This document shows, piece after piece, positions 7,403 to 16,980 of a stretch of DNA of 64,000 nt. Below the pieces are notes generated by a model. It searched no databases and was not told the origin of the DNA. It was given only the letters and a program-made list of their open reading frames with translations. Position 1 is the stretch's first letter. Each line of letters opens with the position of its first letter. Made by a program: the position numbers and the translations under genes. The stretch lies in NCBI RefSeq assembly GCF_021462265.1, contig NZ_JAJONF010000004.1, positions 359,217 to 423,216 of the forward strand, read 5' to 3'. The DNA is from Streptomyces shenzhenensis. GTDB taxonomy: Bacteria; Actinomycetota; Actinomycetes; Streptomycetales; Streptomycetaceae.

Positions 7403-8425
7403 CTATGAGTCCGCGCCGGCCTTCCGCCGCCGTACCAGGACCACCGCACCCGCGCCGACCACGACGGCGACGCCGCCGACCAGGCCGATGACCGGGAGCG
7501 CCGAGCTGGAGCCGGTGTCGGCGAGGTTGCCGGTCGGCAGGTCGGAGATGTCGCCCTGCGGCTTCTTCACGGAATCCTTGCCGCCGTCGTCGCTCGGGGT
7601 GGCCGTACCCGGGTCCGGGTTGGACGAGCCGGCCTTGAGGACCGTGAAGTCGTACTGGGCCCAGCCCTCGGCGATGCAGTCCTGGCCGTCGACCTTGTCG
7701 AGGTAGGCGCCGGAGCCGAAGGAGTAGGCGTCACCGGCCGGCGCCTTGGCGTCGATGGAGACGCGCAGGTCGATCGACCTGCTCGCCCCGGACTTGAGCT
7801 TGGCCACGTAGAAGAAGTAGTCGCCGGCCCAGTCGTCGCTGCCGATCCGGTCCCAGGAGCCGTTCTCGGGGTTCTTGAACTCCAGGTCGACGTACGGGCT
7901 GAGGTACTTCGACTCGTCGAGCTCGTAGTTCTCGATCTCGGCGTAGAAGGCGACGCCCTCGACATCCGTCTTGGAGTCGTTCGTCACGACCAGCCGGAAA
8001 CCGTGGAAGCCGTCACCCGCGACGATCTTGCCGGGCAGACCCTTGATGTCGGCGGACACCTTGGCGTCGCCGAAGTTCTCGTCGAGGTCCTCGCAGTACG
8101 GCACGTCCGGGTCGGAGGGGTCCTCGCTGGGCTCGGCCGACTCGGACGGCTCCGCGGAGGCGGACGCACTGGCGCTCGCGCTCGCGCCGTCGCTGGGCGA
8201 GGAGGAGGCCGACGCGGACTCGGACGCCGACGCGCTGTCGCTCGGGGAGACGGAGTCGGAGGGCGAGGCGGACGCCGTGTCGCCGGGGATCTCGCTCGGC
8301 GCGCTCTCGGACGCCGACGCGGACGGCGTGTCCTCCGCGAACGCGGCGACCGGCGCGGACAGCAGGGCGACCGGCGCGATGACGGCCGTGACGGCCGTCG
8401 CGGTGACGACCCGGCGAAGTTTCAT
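7403..8425 (-). CDS. LAxTG-type cell-wall-anchored surface protein
   Basis: A secreted protein of 340 residues. An N-terminal signal peptide (MKLRRVVTATAVTAVIAPVA to AFA/ED) is followed by a roughly 80-residue Ser/Ala/Glu-rich low-complexity stalk. A folded domain of about 170 residues with two cysteines (PYCEDLD, GQDCIAEGW) comes next. The C-terminus is a sorting signal: LADTG, hydrophobic ALPVIGLVGGVAVVVGAGAV, then VRRRKAGADS. LADTG fits the LAxTG motif recognised by Streptomyces class E sortases, so it should be linked to peptidoglycan. The ATG at 8425 is preferred over a TTG five codons upstream because it begins the signal peptide. The function of the exposed domain is unknown. Confidence 0.87.
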   Translation of the reverse strand: MKLRRVVTATAVTAVIAPVALLSAPVAAFAEDTPSASASESAPSEIPGDTASASPSDSVSPSDSASASESASASSSPSDGASASASASASAEPSESAEPSEDPSDPDVPYCEDLDENFGDAKVSADIKGLPGKIVAGDGFHGFRLVVTNDSKTDVEGVAFYAEIENYELDESKYLSPYVDLEFKNPENGSWDRIGSDDWAGDYFFYVAKLKSGASRSIDLRVSIDAKAPAGDAYSFGSGAYLDKVDGQDCIAEGWAQYDFTVLKAGSSNPDPGTATPSDDGGKDSVKKPQGDISDLPTGNLADTGSSSALPVIGLVGGVAVVVGAGAVVLVRRRKAGADS

Positions 8426-8637
8426 GAGGACCCCCGTCAATCAGCAATCAGACGCGGTGGATGGATGTCACCGCTGGTTCCGCTGGTGTGACCGGTGAAT
8501 CCTGTGAATGGTTGCCTCCGCATTCACAGGATTCTTATGTGACGTGGGTCACTCGCGCTGGGGGTTGTTGGGTGGCATGGACACAGCCGATTCCAAGGCT
8601 ATTCTCGCCCCGTCGATCGGCCGAGCGAGAGAGTGTC

Positions 8638-9780
8638 ATGTCTGACAGACGGTCCGAAGAATCGTCGGGGGACGAGCCGTCGTCCTCCTCCATATCCGAC
8701 GAGGTGTGGGAGCAGTTCCTCCGCGACACCGAACGGGACATCCGCACGTCCGCCCCCAAGGAGCCCTCAGCCCGGGCCCGGGAGGTGACCGCGCGGCTCG
8801 AACGGCGGAAGGGGGAGCCCGAGGGGTGGCGGACCGGGCCCGCCTGGCAGGAGATGAACGGGCGGGCCGCCCGCCGCCGCAGGATCTGGGCGGTCATCGG
8901 CGTTCCGCTGGCGATCGCCGTGGCCGTCGTGGCGATGCGGCCCTCCCTGATCCCGGGCGATCCCTTCGGCTCGTCCGCCGGCCCGGACACCGCCACCACG
9001 CCCCTGCCCGACGAGACCGTCACCCCGACCGCCCCGCCCTCAGCGGTCGCCCCCGACACCCCCACGCTCGCCCACCCGTTCGCCGGCTCCCCGGCGCTGC
9101 GCTGGGCCGACGGCGCGGCCGGCATCGTGCTGCCGAAGGCCACCGCGCTCGGCGCGATCCCGAAGGACCGTGTCGAACTGGCCCTCCAGCAGACCAGGAG
9201 GCTGCTGGTCGACGCCAACCTGAACCCCGACGTGGTGGCCGGCGGCCGTCCCGGGGCCGCCCTCTCGGTGCTCGACCCCAAGCAGCCGGACGTGCTCGAC
9301 AACCTCAACACCTCGCTGCGCAGTCCCAGCAGGACCCGCGACCCGCTGTTCCTGTTCAGCCGCTTCGACCCGAAGGACGTGAAGCAGGCCGGGAAGATCG
9401 TCAAGGTGCGCGGCCGGATCACCTTCGCGAAGGGCAAGTTCAAGGGCGTGGCCGTGCACGCCGACTACACCTTCGTCTACCCGGTGGTCCGTGCCGACGG
9501 CTCCACCGAGGTCACCCGCACGATCGTGCGCCGCGTCATCGACGCCGAGCTCCCCGACCCGGCGCGGTACCGGGTCACCCCCGGCCGCCTGACCCTCCTG
9601 CGCTACGACGAGGACGCCGGCAACTCCGCCTGCGACATCCACGACGGCTATCTGCACCCGCAGTTCCCGTCCCAGGCTCCGACCGCCGGGGCCGCCCCCA
9701 GCGGTCCGTCCGTCGACCCGTACGACCGCAGCCGCGCCATCGGCACCGAGCAGGCCTGCGGCACGGCGAGCCGTACATAG
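8638..9780 (+). CDS. Conserved membrane-anchored protein
   Basis: A protein of 380 residues with no recognised catalytic domain. An acidic cytoplasmic head (to about residue 75, SEESSGDEPSSSS, then a charged helix) leads into a single transmembrane helix at about 82-100 (RRRRIWAVIGVPLAIAVAVV). A Thr/Pro linker follows, then an external domain of about 240 residues (VKVRGRITFAKGKFKGVAVH, DYTFVYPVVRADG). The last part has two Cys that could pair (NSACDIHDG, EQACGTAS). The start is the ATG at 8638, preceded by GAGAGAG. A TATTCT -10-like box lies at 8600-8605. It is a single-gene unit closed by a strong terminator. Confidence 0.82.
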   Translation: MSDRRSEESSGDEPSSSSISDEVWEQFLRDTERDIRTSAPKEPSARAREVTARLERRKGEPEGWRTGPAWQEMNGRAARRRRIWAVIGVPLAIAVAVVAMRPSLIPGDPFGSSAGPDTATTPLPDETVTPTAPPSAVAPDTPTLAHPFAGSPALRWADGAAGIVLPKATALGAIPKDRVELALQQTRRLLVDANLNPDVVAGGRPGAALSVLDPKQPDVLDNLNTSLRSPSRTRDPLFLFSRFDPKDVKQAGKIVKVRGRITFAKGKFKGVAVHADYTFVYPVVRADGSTEVTRTIVRRVIDAELPDPARYRVTPGRLTLLRYDEDAGNSACDIHDGYLHPQFPSQAPTAGAAPSGPSVDPYDRSRAIGTEQACGTASRT

Positions 9781-9782
9781 GC

Positions 9783-9820
9783 GAAGGGCCCCGCGGGACG
9801 GAGCCGCGGGGCCCTTCTTC
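9783..9820 (+). terminator. Terminator
   Basis: Perfect 14-bp stem, GAAGGGCCCCGCGG (9783-9796) and CCGCGGGGCCCTTC (9804-9817), with a 7-base loop and TTC after it. It begins two bases after the stop codon of the membrane-protein gene. Confidence 0.88.
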
Positions 9821-10366
9821 CGTCAGCACCGACGTCAGGGCAGCGTCGGTGCCTGGAAGCGGCGCCGGGGGGTTGCGCCGCTGGTCTCTGTGCCCTGTGC
9901 CACCGTCCGTACCCCGGGTCGGCGCCCCGGCGCGCTCGGGGCGTACGGCAGGTCCCGACCTTTGGCGGACGGTCGGCACACGGCAATACCGTTGCCTGAA
10001 CTGGGACTTGGGAGCTCCGAAGGCCTTGCGGACCTTCTGCGCATCGTGCTGGACGTACGCGGCCTCCGCAACCGTTTGACCCAGCCCTTGTGCATTTTTG
10101 CAATTTTCCGCCGGTCGGCCCCGGGCGTCCCCGGAGCCGGCCGTCTCTTGGGTGACCGGGCTGCTGTCCCCTGCCGTCCGGTCACTTGACTGGAGCGAGG
10201 TCCCACGACGCACGGCACGTTCCGTACGTCTCATCGCCCCAGTGAGCCACGCGTGGTTCTTCGGGCCCGCCCCTGGCTGGCACGGACACCCCACCCAACG
10301 AGACGGTCCACGGGCCGGTCACGCGCCGTACGGGTGAGAAAGGCCCCGAACTCAGGTCCGCCCGAC
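9821..10366. other. Intergenic stretch, no confident gene
   Basis: About 545 bp without a supported gene. It holds an 8-bp inverted repeat (9826-9833 and 9845-9852) and an AT-rich patch near 10070-10112 that is unusual here. On the minus strand, from about 10112 down to 9985, one frame reads protein-like (TVAEAAYVQHDAQKVRKAF, then KSQFRQRYCRVPT). It has no convincing start, and the open frame runs on through the neighbouring terminator, so no CDS is called. It could be a decayed or short regulatory gene, or an untranslated RNA. Confidence 0.4.
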
Positions 10367-10648
10367 TCAGATGCGACCCCGGGACAGCTCCAGGAGCGTC
10401 ATGGCGAGCGCGGTGCCGGGCTTGCCGAGCGCCGTGCTGTAGTGGCCGAGGATCTCCATCTCCCGGGAGAGGTTCACCCGGCGGCCGCCGGAGGTGATCC
10501 GGGCCTCCTGGACGACGGCGGACACGGCCATCCGCTCCTGGATCAGACCGATGATCCGGTCGTCGAGCGCGTCGATGCGCTCCCGCGCACCGGCGATCAC
10601 CTCGGCGGCCTCGGGAGTACGGGCACCGGTCACATCGAGCGTGGTCAT
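10367..10648 (-). CDS. Chorismate mutase, AroQ type
   Basis: A small monofunctional AroQ-type chorismate mutase of 93 residues, the usual length, converting chorismate to prephenate at the head of Phe/Tyr synthesis. The family pattern is visible: ARERIDALDDRIIGLIQERM (helix 1), then VQEARITSGG with the active-site Arg, and the second helix containing SREMEILGHYSTA. The start is the ATG at 10648 with GAGGAG 7-12 bp upstream. The earlier in-frame sequence is the leader region. Transcription appears to be controlled by attenuation through the leader peptide and hairpin at 10709-10836. The next gene on the opposite strand is guaA. Confidence 0.9.
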   Translation of the reverse strand: MTTLDVTGARTPEAAEVIAGARERIDALDDRIIGLIQERMAVSAVVQEARITSGGRRVNLSREMEILGHYSTALGKPGTALAMTLLELSRGRI

Positions 10649-10708
10649 GTCGGGGCTCCTCGTCTGAAGGGCTGCGGTGCCCCGGAGCGACAGGATCCGG
10701 AGAAACAC

Positions 10709-10743
10709 CAGGCGCCCCGGACCTTGTCGGCCCGGGGCGCCTG
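10709..10743 (-). terminator. Attenuator hairpin upstream of chorismate mutase
   Basis: Perfect 12-bp GC-rich stem (10709-10720 with 10732-10743) and 11-base loop, 61 bp before the chorismate mutase ATG and 21 bp after the leader-peptide stop. On the minus strand GTGTTTCTCC follows the stem. It lies in the right place to terminate transcription before the structural gene. Confidence 0.65.
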
Positions 10744-10764
10744 GGGAAGTCGCTTGTCAGTGTC

Positions 10765-10836
10765 TCAAGCAGCACGACCATGGCAGCCGGTGGGCCGGTT
10801 GCCATAGGTAAAGAGGAAGGTCGTGTGGGTGAGCAT
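10765..10836 (-). CDS. Leader peptide with clustered aromatic codons
   Basis: An ATG at 10836 opens a 23-codon frame ending in TGA (10765-10767). Residues 6-11 are TFLFTY, that is Phe-Leu-Phe-Thr-Tyr, placing two Phe codons and one Tyr codon together. The later part of the frame can fold into a 9-position hairpin with one mismatch (GGCAACCGG with CCGGCTGCC, about 10777-10798). A CATACT box with an upstream TG (extended -10) lies at 10844-10849, 7 bp before the ATG, so the leader mRNA may begin at the ATG itself. The arrangement fits ribosome-mediated attenuation by Phe/Tyr-tRNA supply. This is inferred and the aromatic cluster is short. Confidence 0.55.
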   Translation of the reverse strand: MLTHTTFLFTYGNRPTGCHGRAA

Positions 10837-10992
10837 GGGGCCGAGTATGCCACAGACCCTCGTCCCCGGACGGGGGCGGGCCGGCTGGCGGGTGGGCCCG
10901 GGTTTCCATGGGCACGGGTGTGCGTGGGTACGGGTTTCCGGGGGGCTGGGGGCGGAGCCCGCGGGGTCGGGAGCCGCCCCGGCGCACCCCGT

Positions 10993-10998
10993 TAGAAT
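10993..10998 (+). promoter_or_regulatory. Putative -10 box of guaA
   Basis: TAGAAT lies 42 bp before the guaA GTG, in a stretch that is AT-rich for this genome. No clear -35 is seen. Confidence 0.4.
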
Positions 10999-11039
10999 CG
11001 GTAGTCACAGACCCCGCCCACACCGCCGGAAGGCACCTC

Positions 11040-12605
<1,566 letters not shown>

Positions 12606-12662
12606 TACCGGGCGTGTCCGAACGCGCCCGGTACGGACGAAGCGGAAGAAGGCGCTGAAGAC

Positions 12663-12693
12663 GAGGTGGCCCGGCTCCGGCCGGCGCCACCTC
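12663..12693 (+). terminator. Stem-loop after guaA
   Basis: GAGGTGGC (12663-12670) pairs with GCCACCTC (12686-12693); the enclosed CCGG copies can extend the stem past a one-base bulge. It lies 58 bp after the guaA stop. Confidence 0.6.
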
Positions 12694-12847
12694 CTCGGCG
12701 TGCGCCGTACGAGCCACTTCGCTGTCGATTCCCGACATCTTCTGTCGCGATCTGCTCGCGTGCGTCATCTTTACAGAACAGCTCTGTTTTCCTGTGCTGA
12801 CCGGCGGTAACTTCCGGCCGTAACAAAAACCCAGTGCTGGAGGACCT

Positions 12848-13642
12848 ATGCACGGGCCGACCCCGCCCCTGCCGCTGCCCACCGATCAGCTCCAGTTCGC
12901 GATGCCGCCGATGTACGACTCGCTCGACGACGAGCGCCGGCATCGCAAGGAGCGGCTCGCAGGCGCGCTGCGGATCTTCGGCCGGTCCGGACTGGAGGAC
13001 GGGGTGTCCGGGCACATCACCGCCCGCGACCCCGAATACTCGAACTGTTTCTGGGTCAACCCGTTCGGCATGCCGTTCAAGCACGTCACCGTGAGCGACC
13101 TCGTCCTCGCCAACCAGGACGGCCAGGTGATCGAGGGCGGCTACCACGTCAACCAGGCCGCCTTCACCGTCCACGCGCAGGTGCACGCGGCCCGCCCGGA
13201 CGTCGTCGCCGTCGCCCACTGCCACTCCGTGCACGGCCGCGCCCTGTCCGCCCTCGGCGACCTGCTCGACCCGATCAGCCAGGAGAGCTGTGCCTTCTAC
13301 GAGGACCACGCCCTCTACGACGCCTACACCGGCGTCGCCGTCGACGCCGAGGAGGGCCGCCGGATCGCCGCTGCCCTCGGCTCCCGCAAGGCGCTGGTGC
13401 TGCGCAACCACGGACTGCTGACCGTCGGCGACTCGGTGGACGCGGCGGCCTGGTGGTTCCTGTCGATGGAGAAGTCCGCGCAGGTCCAGCTGACCGCCAA
13501 GGCGGCCGGCCGGCCGCTGCTCATCGACCACAAACTCGCCGTCGCCACCCGCGAGCAGCTCGGCGGCGACCTGGTCGCCTGGATCAACTACCAGCCCCTG
13601 TGGCAGGACATCAGCCGCAGCGAACCGGACCTGCTGAGCTAG
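12848..13642 (+). CDS. Class II aldolase/adducin family protein
   Basis: A 264-residue cytosolic protein of the AraD/FucA/adducin family, Zn-dependent aldolases or epimerases acting on small sugar phosphates. Substrate specificity cannot be told here. Visible landmarks are GLEDGVSGHITARDPEY (phosphate-binding loop type), the metal-ligand VAHCHSVHGRALSALG, and the third His in RNHGLLTVGDSVDAAAW. The ATG follows a strong CTGGAGGACCT ribosome site. The 240-bp region after guaA is AT-rich near 12765-12800 and contains an ACAGA/TCTGT dyad, probably its promoter. The gene converges on the DUF4429 gene with only 8 bp between stop codons. Confidence 0.85.
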   Translation: MHGPTPPLPLPTDQLQFAMPPMYDSLDDERRHRKERLAGALRIFGRSGLEDGVSGHITARDPEYSNCFWVNPFGMPFKHVTVSDLVLANQDGQVIEGGYHVNQAAFTVHAQVHAARPDVVAVAHCHSVHGRALSALGDLLDPISQESCAFYEDHALYDAYTGVAVDAEEGRRIAAALGSRKALVLRNHGLLTVGDSVDAAAWWFLSMEKSAQVQLTAKAAGRPLLIDHKLAVATREQLGGDLVAWINYQPLWQDISRSEPDLLS

Positions 13643-13650
13643 CCCCCGGT

Positions 13651-14538
13651 TCAGAAACTTCGCAACACGGCCGCCTTCGTCAGCGCGAACTCCTCGTCCG
13701 TGAGCACTCCGTCCCGGTGCAGCTCGCCCAGCTCCCGCAGTCTGCGCAGCAGGACGTCGTGATGGTCGGCCGACTGGCGCGGCACGGTCACCGGGGCGCG
13801 GTCCCGGCCGGTGTACTCCGCGCCCGGCCGGGTCGAGGGATGCGGCAGCCGGGCCGTGACCGCCGCCGCGACCAGCGCCGTCAGCAGGTCGCGGCGGACA
13901 CTGCCCCACAGGTCGAGGGCGTACGGGTCGCGCTCGGCCGGCAGCTTCGAGAACGCTGTCTCCCGGGTCACGAACCGCAGGAAGCCCTCCCCGTGGCCGG
14001 AGTTGGGCAGCCACTCCACCTGCACCAGATCGCCGACGCCGATGATCCGGGGCCCGGTGGCCCGCTTGACCCGGTCGGAGGTGTCGGCCCAGTCGATGCG
14101 CACCTGCGTACCGTCGAACGACACCGTGCCGTCCGAGGACCGCACCGACACCGGAACCGGCGGCCCCGGCAGCAGATACGTCTTCGTCGGCTCCTTCGGG
14201 ACCTGGTCCAGCAGCAGCGACTGCCGGATCTCCGCCACGACGTACTCGGCCACCCCGGACCGGTCCCCGTCCACCGTCAGCCGGTACGGATCCGCCGCCT
14301 CCGGCAACCGCCCGCCCGTCGCCTGCAACAACGGGTCCGCACCCTCGCGAAGCCGCATCCGCAGGCGCCCCCGCCTGCGCTCCGGCTCGTACGCCACCCC
14401 CGCCACCGCCTCCAGGGGCACGGCGATCTCCCCGTAGGTCTGCCGGAACAGCGGTACGCAACGGTGGCGTCCCGGTGTGATCCGGACGGTGCTGCCGTCG
14501 AAGGCCCAGGTCCCGTCCCGCTGGATGATCTCGGCCAT
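13651..14538 (-). CDS. DUF4429 domain protein with C-terminal SHOCT motif
   Basis: A soluble protein of 295 residues. Two related domains of the DUF4429 type can be read: WAFDGSTVRITPGRHRC with IAVPLEAVAGVAYEPE, and a second copy TVSFDGTQVRIDWAD with GVGDLVQVEWLPNSGHGEGFLRFV. The last ~30 residues (LLRRLRELGELHRDGVLTDE then EFALTKAAVL) are a SHOCT short helical motif, often found at the C-terminus of membrane- or oligomer-associated bacterial proteins. No enzymatic motif is present and the function is unknown; the DUF4429 domain has a PH-like look. Start ATG at 14538. Confidence 0.85.
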   Translation of the reverse strand: MAEIIQRDGTWAFDGSTVRITPGRHRCVPLFRQTYGEIAVPLEAVAGVAYEPERRRGRLRMRLREGADPLLQATGGRLPEAADPYRLTVDGDRSGVAEYVVAEIRQSLLLDQVPKEPTKTYLLPGPPVPVSVRSSDGTVSFDGTQVRIDWADTSDRVKRATGPRIIGVGDLVQVEWLPNSGHGEGFLRFVTRETAFSKLPAERDPYALDLWGSVRRDLLTALVAAAVTARLPHPSTRPGAEYTGRDRAPVTVPRQSADHHDVLLRRLRELGELHRDGVLTDEEFALTKAAVLRSF

Positions 14539-14693
14539 GGGGAAATTCTCGCAGCCAGGTCAACATGTCCGCCGCACCTTCACTCGTCGTGACCGACCCA
14601 CTGCACGCGAACGGCCTGGCGTAGGGCACAATTCGCTCTCGACACAAGGGAGTTGCACGACGCCGTCCGGCCCCGGGGAGGGCCCTGCGGGTC

Positions 14694-16004
14694 GTGCCCC
14701 GGGCGTGGGGAAGGCGGGCGTCGGGCGTGGCGGTGCGGGAGGCGGGGCGGGGCGCCGGTTCGGGTGTCCACGGGGGCGGCTGCGCGTGCGGGGACTGCCC
14801 GCACGGGGCCCGCGCGGGGCACCGGCGGGCGGTGGCCGAATTCCTTCTCAAACGCGATGAGTTCGCGGCCGGACAGGGGCTGCCCGCGGCGGTGGCCCAC
14901 TCGGTCTCCGCCTCCCGCCAGTGGGTCTCCGAGGAACTCACCCAGTCCGCCGACGTGGTCGCCGAACGCGGCCGCGCCGAGGGCCGGGCCTGGCTCGCCC
15001 GTCTCTGGCTGCGCACCGCGTGCACCGTCTGGGCAGCCGTCGTGATCATGCTCCTCACCCAGTCCCTCACCGCCGTCGGTGCGGGCTGGACCAGCGCCCG
15101 CACCGCTGGCCTGCTCGCCGCCCTGATCACGGCCCTCGCCCTCACCGCCGCCTCCTGGTTCCACCGCTCGCGCGGCGGGGTGCTCGCCCCCGTCATCGGC
15201 GAGGACAACCGCATGTCCACCTCCCGCACCGTCGCCGCCTCCTGGGTCCTCTTCGTCGCCTATTCCGTCCTCGTCCTGGCCGGCCGCCTGGCCGCCGCCT
15301 CCTCCTCCGCCGAACGCGACGCCCTCATCTCCGGTCTCGACCTCGCGCGCGGCGCCGGTGTGGTGACCGTGCTCGCCGTGGTCTGCGGCATCGCCGTCCT
15401 GGTGCGCCGGGTGGTCGGCCTGCGCATCGCCGGCCAGCGCCTGCAGAAGGTGCGCGCCCCCCGCCCCCGCGCCGCCGACCTGCTCACCGACGACGCCGGC
15501 CGCGGCACCTTCGCCGACATCCAGTACGTCGCCATCAGCGCCGTCGCCCTGCTCTTCGCCGCCGTACGGCTCGCCCGCCGCCCCGATCAGCTCCCCGACC
15601 TGCCCTGGGGCCTCGCGACGGTGGTCCTGATCTCCGCCGCGACCTACCTGGCCGGCAAGTACGCCGAGGGCGGCCGCCCGGTGATCCTCTCCGTCGTGCG
15701 CGCCCGCGAGGCCGGTGACCTGGACGCCCCGATCCGCACGGGCGACGACATCGAGATCCGCGGCACCGGCTTCGTGCCGCCCGGCGCCCAGAGCGCCGAC
15801 CGGCTCTCCCGCATGGTCGTCCGCATCGGGGCCGTCAACGTCCACGTTCCCCTGGTCCCCGTCACCGGCGGCTTCAGCAACCCCACGGACCAGGTCCTCA
15901 CCGTCCCCGTCCCGGCCGACGTGGAGCCCGGCTCGGTCGAGGTCCAGGTGGTGACGGCGGCGGGAGTGGCGACCAACCGCTGCGTGGTCGAGGTGACCGA
16001 CTGA
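14694..16004 (+). CDS. Integral membrane protein with C-terminal IPT/TIG-like domain
   Basis: About 436 residues. The protein-like part begins around residue 47 (AVAEFLLKRDEFAAGQGLPA). A conserved helix with VSEELTQSADVVAERGRAE follows, then five or six membrane helices between about 105 and 335 (TACTVWAAVVIMLLTQSL, TAGLLAALITALALTAASW, VAASWVLFVAYSVLVLAGRL and others). The last ~95 residues are a beta-rich domain (GDDIEIRGTGFVPPGA, VTVPVPADVEPGSVEVQVV) of IPT/TIG type. The start is uncertain: the GTG at 14694 has GGGGAGG rather far upstream (about 13 bp), and later GTG codons are possible. The function is unknown. Confidence 0.75.
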   Translation: MPRAWGRRASGVAVREAGRGAGSGVHGGGCACGDCPHGARAGHRRAVAEFLLKRDEFAAGQGLPAAVAHSVSASRQWVSEELTQSADVVAERGRAEGRAWLARLWLRTACTVWAAVVIMLLTQSLTAVGAGWTSARTAGLLAALITALALTAASWFHRSRGGVLAPVIGEDNRMSTSRTVAASWVLFVAYSVLVLAGRLAAASSSAERDALISGLDLARGAGVVTVLAVVCGIAVLVRRVVGLRIAGQRLQKVRAPRPRAADLLTDDAGRGTFADIQYVAISAVALLFAAVRLARRPDQLPDLPWGLATVVLISAATYLAGKYAEGGRPVILSVVRAREAGDLDAPIRTGDDIEIRGTGFVPPGAQSADRLSRMVVRIGAVNVHVPLVPVTGGFSNPTDQVLTVPVPADVEPGSVEVQVVTAAGVATNRCVVEVTD

Positions 16005-16177
16005 ACGGCCCGGCCGGGATCTTTCCGGCGTTCCCTGCCCTCGGTTCTCCTCCTCACGGGTGGCTGAGTCCGGCCGAAATTCGGAAAAACGTTCCGGAGA
16101 GGGTTGAGCCGGTCGCCGTTGTCGTACGTATGGTCTGTTGAGGGGCATGGGCACGCGGCGAGAGGCGGCTACTGACG

Positions 16178-16717
16178 ATGACTCACAGCATTCGTTCGGA
16201 CACGCACACCCCCTATCTCGGCGGCGACCGCGGGCTGCGCGACACCGCCACCCGATACGCCCTCCTTCCTCTGCGGATCTTCCTGGGCGTCACCTTCATC
16301 TACGCCGGCCTGGACAAGCTGACCGACAGCGCCTTCCTGAAATCCGGCGGGTCCGGGTCCATCGGCGACACCATGCGAGGGGTCCGTGACTCCGCCGCGA
16401 TCCCGGCCCTGGTGGACCTGGCCCTGAAGAACCCCGTCGGCTTCGGCACCGCGATCGCCATCGGCGAGCTCGCCGTGGGCCTCGGCACCCTCTTCGGCCT
16501 GCTGGCCCGCCTGGCCGCGCTCGGCGGCGCGCTGATCTCGCTCAGCCTCTGGCTGACCGTGAGCTGGGCCAATTCCCCGTACTACTACGGCAACGACCTC
16601 GCCTACCTGATGGCCTGGCTTCCCCTGGTCCTCGCCGGCGCCCCCTACCTCTCCCTGGACGCGATGCTCCGAGCCCGACGCCGACACCTCTCAGCACGGG
16701 CCTCACTGGGCCTGTAG
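16178..16717 (+). CDS. DoxX family membrane protein
   Basis: A 179-residue membrane protein of the DoxX family, related to subunits of quinone or redox-linked membrane complexes. It has four hydrophobic segments: LLPLRIFLGVTFIYAGLDKL, TAIAIGELAVGLGTLFGLLA, AALGGALISLSLWLTVSW, and LAYLMAWLPLVLAGAPYLSL. The FIYAGLDKLTD and IGELAVGLG patterns are family hallmarks. Start ATG at 16178. It appears monocistronic, between a 170-bp upstream gap and the convergent small membrane-protein gene. Confidence 0.87.
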   Translation: MTHSIRSDTHTPYLGGDRGLRDTATRYALLPLRIFLGVTFIYAGLDKLTDSAFLKSGGSGSIGDTMRGVRDSAAIPALVDLALKNPVGFGTAIAIGELAVGLGTLFGLLARLAALGGALISLSLWLTVSWANSPYYYGNDLAYLMAWLPLVLAGAPYLSLDAMLRARRRHLSARASLGL

Positions 16718-16770
16718 CGGGCCGGCTCCTGGCCTTCTCGGCCCTCTTCCAGGCCTCCGGTGTGCCGCGG

Positions 16771-16980
16771 CTAGCCCTCCGGTGTGCCGCGGCGCCGGCG
16801 TATCGCCCGGTTCAGGGCCGCGGTCACCCCTGCCAGGAACAGGCCGACCACCAGCACGGGGATGACCGCGAACCACTCGGTGTCCCACCAGCCGCCCGCG
16901 TCCCCGGCGTAGGCGACCCCCGCCCCCGTCAGGAAGACGCCGACTACCAGCCGCCCGGGCTGGAACTCATGCCGCAGCAC
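16771..16980 (-). CDS. Small two-helix membrane protein
   Basis: A 69-residue protein with two hydrophobic segments (RLVVGVFLTGAGVAYAG and WFAVIPVLVVGLFLAGVTAA) and a basic tail, NRAIRRRRGTPEG. The ATG at 16980 lies inside the end of the upstream PspC gene (14-bp overlap), so the two are translationally coupled and probably work together in the membrane. No named family is recognised. Confidence 0.8.
   Translation of the reverse strand: MLRHEFQPGRLVVGVFLTGAGVAYAGDAGGWWDTEWFAVIPVLVVGLFLAGVTAALNRAIRRRRGTPEG

Noticed and set aside
10749..10757. A TTGTCAGTG element on the plus strand near 10.75 kb
   Set aside because: The N8 position is followed by AGCACG rather than TAnnnT and no gene starts downstream on that strand nearby, so it is not called a damage promoter.
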